From CAVSWT01 sp963731745 (GTDB lineage: Bacteria > Bacteroidota > Ignavibacteria > Ignavibacteriales > Ignavibacteriaceae), in assembly GCA_963731745.1 (NCBI GenBank), contig CAVSWT010000009.1, positions 62,001-126,000 of the forward strand: DNA of 64,000 nucleotides, written 5' to 3'. The translations under genes and the position numbers were made by a program. The first letter of the stretch is position 1, and every line of letters starts with the position of its first letter. Of this stretch, positions 18,559 through 28,037 are shown one piece after another. Under the pieces are notes generated by a model that searched no databases, was not told the DNA's origin, and saw only the letters and a list, made by a program, of their open reading frames with translations.

Positions 18559-19875
18559 TTACTTAATCAAAATAGTTTGTGTATTTGCTTTTTCGGTCGC
18601 TCTTGACAATGCCTCATCAACACTAAGTTCTTCTTTAATTGCTAGATGGAGATAGTATGAAAGTATGTCGGAAATATTAGTATAATTTTTTAAAAATGGC
18701 CGATGAAACCCTTGTGTAAGCATTTTTTGATAAAACTTTAAATTGGGAAATTGGTTTACGTATCCTGTATCTGCATATATTTTTGTGTTGATTGGAAGAT
18801 ATCCGCCTTCTTCATACATAATTTTTTGAGCTTCTTCACTAATTAAATATTTAACAAAAGTAATAGCTTCCGGAATATTTTGTGAAAATTTCGAAATCAT
18901 TAAATTCCAACCGCCGAATACAGAACTTTTTTCCGTGCCTGCAAAATGAGGCGTTGGTGCAATGCCTAGATTTTCATACGCTTCTGTATCATCATATAAA
19001 GATTTATGAAGATTTAAAAAACTTGACCAGCCCCTCAAGAAAATTCCATTATGTTCCATGAAAAAACTGTAACTGTCGTTCTCTTTAAATTGTAAAACTT
19101 CTTTAGGTGAAGCCTTATATTTATTAACCAAATCAACAAGAAGCTGTAATGATTTTTTCGCTTCAGGAGTAACAACATACAAGGAATCATTTGTGACTAT
19201 AGATTTATTTTGATTTTTTAGAAGTTCACAATAATTACAAATCAATCCTTCAAAATCATCAGCCTGAAAAACATAGAAAGGCCTTCCGCTGTTTGCTAAT
19301 CGATCGTTTAAATTTATTAGGTCTCTCCAGGTAATTGAATTTTCAAGTTTCTTTTTAATAGAAGAATAATCGGAAAGCTTTTTTAAATATTCTTTATTGT
19401 AGAAGAGAACTGATAAATCAATATATAATGGAATGGCTACAATTGTGTCGTTATAAATACAGGACTGCATTGCATAATTTAACAGCGATTTTTTTTGAGT
19501 TTCATTTAATACTTTATCCAGCGGCATAACCCATTTTGCAAATCTCGGCACCCATATTTGATCTACACTGAAAACATCTATCCTTTCACTTTTACTTCGA
19601 AGATAGCGTGCGAGAAGTTCTTTTCTTTCGTTAGTACTGAATTTTTCAAACGGAAGATTTATAGCAACTACTTTTATTTGGCCTTTGTATTTTTCATTAA
19701 ACTTTTCAATAACTTTTCTATGAGCTGAAGAAATATTATCTGCAAAATATATTTTCTTTTCAAGGCTTGAAGCCGAATGTTTTGAAGAAAGCGGCGATAA
19801 AATAAAGCTGATAAAAATAAGCACCAAAATTAAAAATGAACTTAGCCCGATGTAAAAAAGCTTTTCGTATTTCAT
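18559..19875 (-). CDS. Membrane-anchored extracellular solute-binding protein (family 1), sensor type
   Basis: 438 residues. One N-terminal membrane helix (~8-28) has no lipobox Cys, so it is probably an uncleaved anchor. The rest resembles sugar-type family 1 binding proteins: KIYFADNISSAHRKVIEKFNEKY, ERIDVFSVDQIWVPRFAKWVMPL, VAIPLYIDLSVLFYNKEYL, GIFLRGWSSF, VFGGWNLMISKFSQN and EEAQKIMYEEGGYLPI in the expected order. No ABC permease or ATPase gene is nearby. Instead it is followed after 14 bases by a histidine kinase and then a sigma-54 regulator. It is therefore probably a ligand receptor that signals through the kinase rather than an importer subunit. This role is inferred from gene order. 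Confidence 0.82.
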   Translation of the reverse strand: MKYEKLFYIGLSSFLILVLIFISFILSPLSSKHSASSLEKKIYFADNISSAHRKVIEKFNEKYKGQIKVVAINLPFEKFSTNERKELLARYLRSKSERIDVFSVDQIWVPRFAKWVMPLDKVLNETQKKSLLNYAMQSCIYNDTIVAIPLYIDLSVLFYNKEYLKKLSDYSSIKKKLENSITWRDLINLNDRLANSGRPFYVFQADDFEGLICNYCELLKNQNKSIVTNDSLYVVTPEAKKSLQLLVDLVNKYKASPKEVLQFKENDSYSFFMEHNGIFLRGWSSFLNLHKSLYDDTEAYENLGIAPTPHFAGTEKSSVFGGWNLMISKFSQNIPEAITFVKYLISEEAQKIMYEEGGYLPINTKIYADTGYVNQFPNLKFYQKMLTQGFHRPFLKNYTNISDILSYYLHLAIKEELSVDEALSRATEKANTQTILIK

Positions 19876-20312
19876 TCAGCAGGTTCCCTTTATTGAAGGA
19901 ATATTTTTCATATAAAATATTAATTTACAAAATTACTTAATTATTAATGATATATATAAATTTCTCCGTTATGAATTTGATAGTATTTAAGCATAAAATG
20001 CTTATCAATTTAATAAAGCTATATTATTAAAATAATAATTTATTAATGAATAAAGATTCCAAATTATCAGTATTATTAGTTATTAATTCTAAAAATTACA
20101 ATTAAAAATATTTCTAATTTTTTTCTACATTGGGCATACATTTTGTCACTTTTACGTAAATTATTTAGTCAAAAAGTGCTATTGTTAAAATATTATAAAA
20201 CATATCAAGTAATTGATTCAATCTAAATTTAAAACCTTTTCAAATACACATCTATTTCAGCTGCAATCGCCGAATAAAGAATTCGTTAATATTAATCTAA
20301 AAAGGAAAATAT
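19876..20312. promoter_or_regulatory. Divergent control region between sensory operon and sugar-transport operon
   Basis: 437 bases, very AT-rich, with no ORF of note. At 20132-20147 the plus strand reads GGGCATACATTTTGTC, a weak sigma-54-like match (GGCA, then TTGT) about 165 bases before the transporter start. Overlapping it, the minus strand has TGACAAAATGTATGC, another partial match facing the sensory operon. A perfect 10-bp palindrome, TTTACGTAAA, lies at 20151-20160 and could be an operator. Both promoter directions must lie in this interval because genes diverge from it. The individual elements are low-confidence. Confidence 0.4.
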
Positions 20313-21809
20313 ATGGATGTATCCAGCACGTCTGTTAAAATAAATAGCCAAGCAGGAAAATCAGAGATGAATTATACGCCAGCTTTGGTTGTACTTACTT
20401 CTCTATTTTTTATGTGGGGATTTATAACTTGCTTGAATGATATTTTAATACCTCATCTTAAGTCGGTTTTTACTTTGAACTATACTCAGGTTATGCTCAT
20501 CCAATTCAGTTTCTTCACAGCTTACGCAATAATGTCTTTGCCCTCAGGATTTATCGTGGAAAAATTAGGATATAAAAACGGAATAGTTATAGGATTAATT
20601 ACTGCCGGAATTGGCTGCCTTTTGTTTTATCCGGCTGCCGGTTACAGATCCTATATTATGTTCTTGGCAGCTTTATTTATTTTAGCATCAGGAATAACTT
20701 TGCTACAGGTCGCAGCCAATCCTTACGTTGCAATTCTTGGTAAGCCTGAAACTGCCTCAAGCAGATTAAATATGACTCAAGCATTCAACTCCCTTGGAAC
20801 TACAATAGCTCCTTTAATTGGTTCTTTTTTAATACTTTCTCTAGCGGTTAAAACTGCTGAAGAATTGAATGCAATGTTGCCGGCTGAAGTTAATACATAT
20901 AAATTAATTCAGGCAAGTGCTGTTCAAGTTCCATATTTATGGTTAGCAGGGACATTGTTTGTGATCGCTGCTTTTTTTGCGGTAATTAAATTACCCAAAA
21001 TTGAAGCCGCTGATATTGCATCAGCAGGCGGCGATGGACAAAATTTACATGATCAGCATACAAGTGCTTGGGGCTACCGTCATTTAGTGCTCGGTGCTAT
21101 TGCCATATTTGTATATGTAGGTGGAGAAGTTTCAATAGGATCTTTTTTAGTTAATTATTTGGGGCAACCTTTTATTGCTGGATTGAAAGAAGCAGATGCA
21201 GGTAAATATGTTGCATTGTATTGGGGCGGTGCAATGATCGGACGATTTTTTGGTTCTATCTTATTATCCGGAATTACAGATAATAAAAAGAAGTATACTT
21301 ACTTATTTTTCATTCTGCTTCTAGCTATTGTAATAGGATTGTACATAACCCAAGAGTATGAAAATCTCTCAAGCTTTTCTTTAGGCTCAATCAGCAAAAC
21401 ATTGACGTTCCTGCTTTTCGTTGTGCTTAACTTTTTAGCATTCAATATTGGAAGAAGTAAACCAGCCCGAACATTATCTATCTTCGCTCTATGTGCGGCA
21501 GTGCTGGTTATAATTTCAATGCTAACTTTTAACGCTTTTGCTATGTGGACAATTTTGGCAGTGGGATTATTCAATTCAATTATGTTCCCAACTATTTTTA
21601 CTTTAGCAATAGATGGGTTGGGAAAACATACAGGGCAGGCTTCCGGAATCCTTTGCACAGCTATTGTAGGCGGAGCGATATTACCTGTTCTGCAAGGATT
21701 TTTTGCAGATAACATAGGAATTCATCACGCTTTCTTTATACCGGTTCTCTGCTATCTGTATATAGCTTTTTACGGATTCAAAGGTTATAAACCGGCTTAT
21801 GTAAAATAG
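20313..21809 (+). CDS. FucP/GluP-family sugar:H+ symporter (MFS)
   Basis: 498 residues, about 12 membrane spans. The N-terminus LTSLFFMWGFITCLNDILIPHLK, then QFSFFTAYAIMSLPSGFIVEKLGYKNG and LQVAANPYVAILG, are signatures of the fucose/glucose-galactose group of the MFS. It should import a monosaccharide, most likely glucose or galactose, across the inner membrane. An AGGA motif precedes the ATG. The next gene, 46 bases on, is a ROK sugar kinase, which supports glucose uptake followed by phosphorylation. A longer loop between spans 10 and 11 contains SKPART. The carrier is a second monosaccharide route beside the Na+ symporter at 12303-13931. Confidence 0.9.
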   Translation: MDVSSTSVKINSQAGKSEMNYTPALVVLTSLFFMWGFITCLNDILIPHLKSVFTLNYTQVMLIQFSFFTAYAIMSLPSGFIVEKLGYKNGIVIGLITAGIGCLLFYPAAGYRSYIMFLAALFILASGITLLQVAANPYVAILGKPETASSRLNMTQAFNSLGTTIAPLIGSFLILSLAVKTAEELNAMLPAEVNTYKLIQASAVQVPYLWLAGTLFVIAAFFAVIKLPKIEAADIASAGGDGQNLHDQHTSAWGYRHLVLGAIAIFVYVGGEVSIGSFLVNYLGQPFIAGLKEADAGKYVALYWGGAMIGRFFGSILLSGITDNKKKYTYLFFILLLAIVIGLYITQEYENLSSFSLGSISKTLTFLLFVVLNFLAFNIGRSKPARTLSIFALCAAVLVIISMLTFNAFAMWTILAVGLFNSIMFPTIFTLAIDGLGKHTGQASGILCTAIVGGAILPVLQGFFADNIGIHHAFFIPVLCYLYIAFYGFKGYKPAYVK

Positions 21810-21855
21810 AAATTTCTAAAATTGAAATTATTAAAATTTTATTAGGAGTTAGTAA

Positions 21856-22842
21856 ATGCAAAAAACAAATGTTGCCGTCGGCATTGATATCGGCGGAACA
21901 AATACGGTATTTGGTTTTGTTGATAAAGAAGGAAACCTGGTTTATGAATCCTCAATTCTTACCAACTCTCATGAAAAAGCAGAATTTCTTTTTGATAGAT
22001 TATTCAAAAAAATAGAACTGGATTTCAAAAATTTTTCAAATGAATTTGAATTAATTGGAATTGGTATCGGCGCACCTAATGCAAACTACTATAAAGGTAC
22101 TGTAGAAAATCCCCCTAATTTAAAATGGGGAATGGTTAAGGTTATAGAAATAGTTAAAAAATATTCCTTACTTCCAGCAGCCATCACAAATGATGCTAAT
22201 GCTGCAGCTATTGGAGAAATGAAATTCGGTGCCGCTAATGGAATGAGGGATTTTATTGTTATAACCCTGGGAACCGGTTTGGGAAGTGGTATCGTTTCAA
22301 ATGGTGAATTAATTTATGGCGATGATGGATTTGCCGGCGAAATAGGACATACTATTTATGACCCAAATGGAAGACAATGCGGCTGCGGCAGAAAAGGATG
22401 CCTGGAAACTTATGCATCTGCAAGCGGAATAAAACGAACTGTATTTGAACTTTTGTGCAACAGCAATTTGCCGAGTGAATTACGCTCTATTTCATTTAAT
22501 GACCTAACTTCAAAATTAATTTATGAAGCCGCAGTTAGAGGAGACCAAATTGCTAATGAAGCATTTGATTATACAGGAAAAGTTTTAGGAACAAAACTGG
22601 CTGATTCGGTAGCACATACCAGTCCTGAAGCTATTATTTTATTTGGAGGACTTGCAGCATCGGGTGATTTAATATTCAATCCAACTAAAAAATATATGGA
22701 AGAAAATCTTTTAAACATTTTTAAAAATAAGGTAAAGCTGCTTCCATCCAAATTACTTAATGTAAACACTGCTGTTTTAGGCGCTGCAGCTTTAATTTGG
22801 AATGAGCTTGAAAAAACTCAATCCTTAGAAAAAATTATTTAA
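21856..22842 (+). CDS. ROK-family glucokinase
   Basis: 328 residues. ATP-binding GIDIGGTN (9-16), sugar-binding GAPNANYYKG and the catalytic TNDANAAAIGE (Asp113) are present. The zinc motif with His165 and CGCGRKGC (Cys175, 177, 182) is typical of ROK sugar kinases. It should phosphorylate cytosolic glucose to glucose 6-phosphate with ATP. AGGAG precedes the ATG. It is the second gene of an operon with the FucP-type transporter and feeds glucose released by the GH3 enzymes encoded next into glycolysis. Glucose is the likely substrate; N-acetylated or epimeric hexoses cannot be excluded. Confidence 0.9.
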   Translation: MQKTNVAVGIDIGGTNTVFGFVDKEGNLVYESSILTNSHEKAEFLFDRLFKKIELDFKNFSNEFELIGIGIGAPNANYYKGTVENPPNLKWGMVKVIEIVKKYSLLPAAITNDANAAAIGEMKFGAANGMRDFIVITLGTGLGSGIVSNGELIYGDDGFAGEIGHTIYDPNGRQCGCGRKGCLETYASASGIKRTVFELLCNSNLPSELRSISFNDLTSKLIYEAAVRGDQIANEAFDYTGKVLGTKLADSVAHTSPEAIILFGGLAASGDLIFNPTKKYMEENLLNIFKNKVKLLPSKLLNVNTAVLGAAALIWNELEKTQSLEKII

Positions 22843-22861
22843 TATTTATCTCATTTACTGC

Positions 22862-22910
22862 TCCCCATAGTTAGTGAGTCCCTTCCACTTTCCAGGGAAG
22901 GGATTGGGGA
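22862..22910. repeat. Imperfect inverted repeat between glucokinase and GH3 genes
   Basis: TCCCTTCC (22879-22886) pairs with GGAAGGGA (22896-22903), and outer arms TCCCCA (22862-22867) pair with TGGGGA (22905-22910). It is markedly G/C-richer than the surrounding DNA. It may terminate the transporter/kinase transcript, though no T-run follows, or be a copy of a dispersed palindromic repeat. Confidence 0.5.
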
Positions 22911-22996
22911 TATACAAAAAACAATCGGAAATAAACCACTTACAAATTTTTTAAAACCAGTGAATTAATTCACTTATAAAATAACTGAGGAATATC

Positions 22997-24821
22997 ATGA
23001 AAAACATTCTTTACATTTCATTGATGATTATATCACTAAGCTTATATGGATTTATGTCTGATAATGAAAATACTGCCGAGCTTAGAAGCCCAATTGAAAT
23101 AAAAGTACAAGTTGATTCACTTATGTCAATGATGAGTTTAGATGAAAAGATCGGCCAGATGACACAAGTTGATTATTTAGCATTTAAAAATTTTAATGAT
23201 ATAAAAAAATATTTCATCGGTTCCGTGCTGTGGGGCGGTAACTCTGAAATTAAAGATATCTCTTCAAATGGATGGTCTAAAACCGCTGATGAACTGCAGC
23301 AATATTCTTTACAGACAAGATTAAAAATTCCATTACTTTTAGGAATCGATGCGGTACACGGCCATAATAATGTTTCTGATGCCGTAATATTTCCTCACAA
23401 CATAGGTTTAGGCTGTACAAGAAATCCTGAGCTTGTAGAAAAAGCTGCACGAATAACCGCAGAAGAGGTTGCTGGAACCGGAATCAATTGGACATTTGCA
23501 CCATGCGTGGCGGTTGCAAGAAATGACAGATGGGGAAGGACGTATGAAAGTTTCGGAGAGGATGCAAAACTTGTTGCTGAAATGGGTGCTGCAGCAGTAA
23601 AGGGATTTGAAGGACAAATCCAAAATGAAGATGCCATACTTTCTTGTACCAAACATTTTCTTGGTGATGGCGGAACAACAGACGGCAAAGATCAAGGCAA
23701 TACTGAATGTGATGAAGAAACATTAAAAGAAATTCATTTGCCTGGTTACATTGCGGCAATTAAGGCAGGCACTAATTCTATCATGGTATCCTACAGCAGC
23801 TGGAACGGAAAAAAAATGCACGGCAATAAATATTTAATTACAGACCTTTTAAAAAATGAACTTGGTTTTCAAGGGTTTAGTTGTATCAGATTGGGCTGCA
23901 ATTGACCAATTAGGCAGTGATTTCAAAATGGACATTCAAGAATCGATAAATGCCGGCTTGGATATGATAATGATTCCCAACGGTGAAGGTCAAAAAAATA
24001 ATTATATAGAATTTATTAATGATCTAAAAGAATTGGTTAATGATGGAAAAGTTGCACAATCAAGAATTGATGATGCTGTAAAACGAATTCTAACTGTAAA
24101 GCTAAAAATGAATTTGTTTGATAAGACTACCACAAATAAAAATTTATTATCTCAAATCGGATCAGAGCAGCACAGACAAGTTGCAAGAGACTGCGTTCGA
24201 CAATCACTTGTTCTTTTAAAGAATGAAAATAATACTCTCCCTTTGTCTAAAAAAGCATCTAAAATTATTGTGGCGGGAAAAGCTGCAGACAGTATTGGTA
24301 TACAGTGCGGTGGTTGGACTATTTCCTGGCAAGGCAGTTCAGATCAAAAGGACATTGAAGGAACTACAATTTTACAGGCAGTAAAAAACGCTGTTGATGA
24401 TGAAAGCAAAATTATTTATTCAAAAGATGGGCATGGTGCAGATGAGTGCGATTTTGCAATAGTAGTAGTTGGTGAAAACCCTTATGCAGAAATGATTGGC
24501 GATCGTTCTGATTTAGTGCTTACTTCAGATGATATTACGACGATTGAAAATGTTAAAAAATCTGGCGTTCCATTTGTCGTTGTGTTGCTGTCGGGAAGGC
24601 CATTAATAATAGATAAAGCTTTGGAAATGGCAGATGCATTTGTTGCGGCATGGCTTCCTGGTACCGAAGGAGAAGGAATTACTGATGTTTTATTTGGAGA
24701 TTATAATCCAACCGGCAAGCTCTCACACTCATGGCCAAAAGATATGTCACAAGAACCAATAAATGTTGGGGATAAGAATTATGACCCATTGTTTCCTTAC
24801 GGATTTGGTCTAAGTTACTAA
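22997..24821 (+). pseudogene. GH3 beta-glucan exo-glucohydrolase (ExoI type), single frameshift
   Basis: Two overlapping frames form one gene of about 607 residues. The first carries a signal peptide, DEKIGQMTQVDY, GIDAVHGHNN, the KHFLGDGGTTDGKDQGN motif and MVSYSSWNGKKMHGN, and stops at 23905. The second resumes GLVVSDWAAID (Asp nucleophile), VVVGENPYAEMIGDRSDL (acid/base Glu) and FPYGFGLSY. Removing one G from the GGG at about 23873-23875 joins them as GFQGLVVSDW. The short C-terminus without an Fn3 domain is normal for this barley-ExoI-like group. The product would release glucose from beta-1,3/1,4-gluco-oligosaccharides in the periplasm. The lack of any other damage argues for a consensus error or a very recent mutation. 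Confidence 0.87.
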
Positions 24822-24836
24822 TAAATTTAATTATTA

Positions 24837-24940
24837 AAGCCGGTCTCCTATAGAAAACTGGATGTTGTTTCTGTACTTAAATAAAAACCGGCTTAATTCT
24901 AACAATGCTAATAAATAGGGTTTAAATTATAAAACCTATT
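24837..24940. terminator. Two possible stem-loops after the GH3 gene
   Basis: AAGCCGGT (24837-24844) pairs with ACCGGCTT (24887-24894) across a long 42-base loop. AATAGGGTTT (24914-24923) pairs, with one bulge, with AAAACCTATT (24931-24940). Either could end transcription before the next GH3 gene; neither has a strong T-run. Low confidence. Confidence 0.3.
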
Positions 24941-24998
24941 AAAGCTTCAATCTGTTATCAATAAAGTATTTTATTAATAATTCTAAATTTTAATAATC

Positions 24999-27269
24999 AT
25001 GAAAAAGCGCCTACATCATCTAACCAACAAATTCATTCTTATCCCTGTCATGCTGATGTTTTTCATTTCCGGATTTCAAATTGTTGAAGAAGATCAAGCA
25101 GAATCTAATGAAGTTAAATACACCGCCCAGATTGATTCAATTCTTTCTATTATGACATTGGAAGAAAAAATAGGACAGCTGAACCAACTTTCGTTTGGCG
25201 TGGGCTGGGGGCCAACTATTAAAAGTGAGGTACCGGATGAATATAAAAATCTCATCAGGCAAGGAAAAATCGGATCATTCTTAAACGCGCTGGGTGCTGA
25301 ATTCACAAAAGAATTACAAAAAGTTGCAGTTGAAGAATCGAGATTAAAAATTCCCCTTCTATTTGGATATGATGTAATTCATGGTTTCAGAACTACATTC
25401 CCGGTCCCATTAGCAGAGGCAAGCAGCTGGGATCCAGAATTAGTGGAAAGATCATCAAGATATGCAGCACAGGAAGCTGCTTCTGTAGGCGTTCATTGGA
25501 CATTTGCTCCCATGGTGGATATTGCCCGCGATCCGCGTTGGGGACGAATTGTTGAAGGTTCAGGAGAAGACACTTATCTTGGTTCGGTTATGGCAGAAGC
25601 AAGAGTAAAAGGATTTCAAGGTGATTTAAATTCAAACAAAAATATTCTTGCATGCGCAAAACATTTTGCTGCATATGGTGCGGCTGAAGGCGGAAGAGAT
25701 TATAATACTGTAGATATATCAGAAAGAACATTAAGAGAAATTTACTTACCTCCTTTTAAAGCAGCAGTGGATGCAGGTGCAGAAACTTTTATGTGCTCAT
25801 TTAATGAAATTGCAGGCATTCCTTCTTCAGCTAATAAAGAATTGTTAACTCAAATTCTAAGAGAGGAATGGGGCTTTGACGGATTTGTAGTAAGCGATTG
25901 GAATTCTATCGGTGAATTAATAAATCATCGAGTCGCAAGGAATTTGAAAGAGGCGGCAGAATTGGGAATCACAGCCGGCGTTGATATGGATATGGAAGCA
26001 AGAAGTTATATTGATAATTTAGCTGACTTGGTTCATGAAGGAAAAGTATCTGAAAAATTAATCGATAAATCTGTTAAGAGAATATTAAATTCAAAATTTA
26101 AACTGGGCTTGTTTAATAACCCTTATAAATACTGTGATGTAAAAATTGAAAATAATACTGTACTAAATGAAGAAATGCAAAATGCTGCTTTTGAAGATGC
26201 AAAAAAATCAATCATCTTGTTAAAGAATGAAGATGGCCTTCTTCCCTTAAAGAAAGATTTAAATTCTATTGCAGTAATAGGGCCATTAGCAAATAGTAAA
26301 AGCGATCCCTTAGGTCCATGGCATGCAATGGGAGATTCAAGTGATGTAATTACTGTTGTCAAAGGAATATCGGATAAAGTTTCGAGTCGAACTAAAATAC
26401 TTTATTCTAAAGGTTGTTCAATCGAGGATTCCTCCAAAGACGGCTTCGGGAAAGCCAAAGAAGCAGCACAAAATGCAGATGTGGTTATCATGGTACTAGG
26501 CGAATCCGAAAATATGAGCGGAGAAGCTCATAGCCGTTCTTCAATAGAATTACCAGGAGTTCAAAATGATTTGGTAAAAGAAATTAATGAATTGGGAAAA
26601 CCAGTTGTTGTTGTATTGATGAATGGAAGGCCGCTTGCTACTGAATGGATTTCCGAGAATGTACCTGCTATAGTTGAGTCCTGGTTTTTAGGAATTAAAT
26701 CCGGTTCGGCAATAGCTGAAGTTCTTTTCGGTGATTATAACCCAAGCGGGAAGCTTCCTGTTACCATTCCAAGAACTACCGGACAAATTCCGATTTACTA
26801 CAATCATAAAAGCACAGGCCGGCCTGGCAATACCTCCGATCGGTATACATCAAAATATATTGATTTGCCGCTTACTCCTCTTTACCCATTCGGCTTTGGA
26901 TTAAGTTATACACAATTTAATTACAGTAATTTAAAATTATCTTCTTATAAAATAACTTCTGATCAAAAATTGAAAATATCGGTGGATATAAAAAATTCAG
27001 GTAATTATGATGGTGAAGAAGTTGTTCAATTATATATCAGAGACGATTTTGCTTCAATCACAAGGCCTGTAAAAGAATTAAAAAGATTTAAAAAATTATT
27101 CATCAAAAAAGGGGAAACTAAAACTGTAGAGTTTGAAATTATGAATAAAGATTTGTCATTTTATAATAAAGAAATGAAATTTGTTTCAGAACCAGGAATG
27201 TTTACTGTTTTTGTTGGAACAAATTCAGAAGAAGCACTTCAAAATAAATTTGAGCTGATAAATAATTAA
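24999..27269 (+). CDS. GH3 beta-glucosidase (BglX type)
   Basis: 756 residues with a signal peptide or N-terminal anchor (~12-27). The N-terminal barrel has GYDVIHGFRTTFPVPLAEASSWDPELVE, WTFAPMVDIARDPRWGRIVEGSGED, and the nucleophile motif GFVVSDW (Asp300). The second domain has VLGESENMSGEAHSRS (acid/base Glu) and FPFGFGLSYTQF. A C-terminal Fn3-like domain (~650-756) has VVQLYIRDDFAS and RPVKELKRF. It should hydrolyse beta-gluco-oligosaccharides from the non-reducing end in the periplasm. The following esterase lipoprotein starts 12 bases later, so the two are co-transcribed. A related catalytic part occurs in the fusion at 46584-49978. Confidence 0.93.
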   Translation: MKKRLHHLTNKFILIPVMLMFFISGFQIVEEDQAESNEVKYTAQIDSILSIMTLEEKIGQLNQLSFGVGWGPTIKSEVPDEYKNLIRQGKIGSFLNALGAEFTKELQKVAVEESRLKIPLLFGYDVIHGFRTTFPVPLAEASSWDPELVERSSRYAAQEAASVGVHWTFAPMVDIARDPRWGRIVEGSGEDTYLGSVMAEARVKGFQGDLNSNKNILACAKHFAAYGAAEGGRDYNTVDISERTLREIYLPPFKAAVDAGAETFMCSFNEIAGIPSSANKELLTQILREEWGFDGFVVSDWNSIGELINHRVARNLKEAAELGITAGVDMDMEARSYIDNLADLVHEGKVSEKLIDKSVKRILNSKFKLGLFNNPYKYCDVKIENNTVLNEEMQNAAFEDAKKSIILLKNEDGLLPLKKDLNSIAVIGPLANSKSDPLGPWHAMGDSSDVITVVKGISDKVSSRTKILYSKGCSIEDSSKDGFGKAKEAAQNADVVIMVLGESENMSGEAHSRSSIELPGVQNDLVKEINELGKPVVVVLMNGRPLATEWISENVPAIVESWFLGIKSGSAIAEVLFGDYNPSGKLPVTIPRTTGQIPIYYNHKSTGRPGNTSDRYTSKYIDLPLTPLYPFGFGLSYTQFNYSNLKLSSYKITSDQKLKISVDIKNSGNYDGEEVVQLYIRDDFASITRPVKELKRFKKLFIKKGETKTVEFEIMNKDLSFYNKEMKFVSEPGMFTVFVGTNSEEALQNKFELINN

Positions 27270-27281
27270 TTTGATGCAAAG

Positions 27282-28037
27282 ATGAAAATCAAAAGAATAT
27301 CGCTAAGTTTATATGCAGCGGCAATTTTATTTACCGGCTGCTCATCCACAAAAATTTTCAATGAAGAAGTAAATAAGCAAATGGATAAATCATTCACCCG
27401 TGAGATTACGAAAACCGTTTCAGCTAATTATCTACTTTACTTACCTAAAGGTTATGGCGAGGGAAAAAAAGATTGGCCGCTTGTTTTATTCTTACACGGC
27501 TCTGGTGAAAGAGGAGAAGATTTGCAGAAGGTGAAAACGCACGGGCCGCCAAAATTAGTAGCACAAGGCAAAGAATTTCCTTTCATATTAGTTTCGCCGC
27601 AATGCCCCGATGGCAACTGGTGGTCTGTTGATGTATTAGATGGATTATTGAAAGAAATTCAAGATAAGTATGATGTCGATGCAAATAGAATTTATGTCAC
27701 AGGCTTAAGTATGGGCGGATATGGTACATGGAGCCTTGCAATGGAATATCCGCATAGATTTGCTGCAATAGCACCGGTTTGCGGCGGCGGAAATGAAAGG
27801 ACTGCCTGTAAATTAGCAGATTTGCCTATCTGGGTTTTCCATGGCGCTAAAGACAGGACAGTTCCAATTTCAGAAGCACAAAAGCTGGTTGACTCTCTAA
27901 AAAAATGCGGCAATGATGTTAAGTTTACAATATATCCTGAAGCAACTCATGATTCTTGGACGGAAACTTACAACAATCCGGAATTATACGATTGGCTTTT
28001 AAGCCACTCGCTTAAAAAAGTCAATAATAAAGAATGA
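27282..28037 (+). CDS. Alpha/beta-hydrolase esterase lipoprotein (COG4099-like)
   Basis: 251 residues with lipobox AAILFTGC, so lipid-anchored. YLPKGYGEGKKDWPLVLFLHGSGERGED holds the oxyanion-hole HGSG. The nucleophile elbow is VTGLSMGGYGTWS; likely acid is Asp in HGAKDRTVPI and His in EATHDSW. This is the dienelactone hydrolase / predicted peptidase group often found with polysaccharide genes, where it acts as a carbohydrate esterase. It is 12 bases after the GH3 gene. Its stop (TGA) overlaps the ATG of the short reading frame at 28034. The ester removed is unknown. Confidence 0.85.
   Translation: MKIKRISLSLYAAAILFTGCSSTKIFNEEVNKQMDKSFTREITKTVSANYLLYLPKGYGEGKKDWPLVLFLHGSGERGEDLQKVKTHGPPKLVAQGKEFPFILVSPQCPDGNWWSVDVLDGLLKEIQDKYDVDANRIYVTGLSMGGYGTWSLAMEYPHRFAAIAPVCGGGNERTACKLADLPIWVFHGAKDRTVPISEAQKLVDSLKKCGNDVKFTIYPEATHDSWTETYNNPELYDWLLSHSLKKVNNKE

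Noticed and set aside
23395..23759. Three minus-strand open frames opposite the GH3 gene
   Set aside because: They lie antisense to conserved GH3 motifs and have no recognisable protein features.
24790..24821. Apparent C-terminal truncation of the first GH3 gene at GFGLSY
   Set aside because: ExoI-type GH3 enzymes end here naturally without an Fn3 domain.
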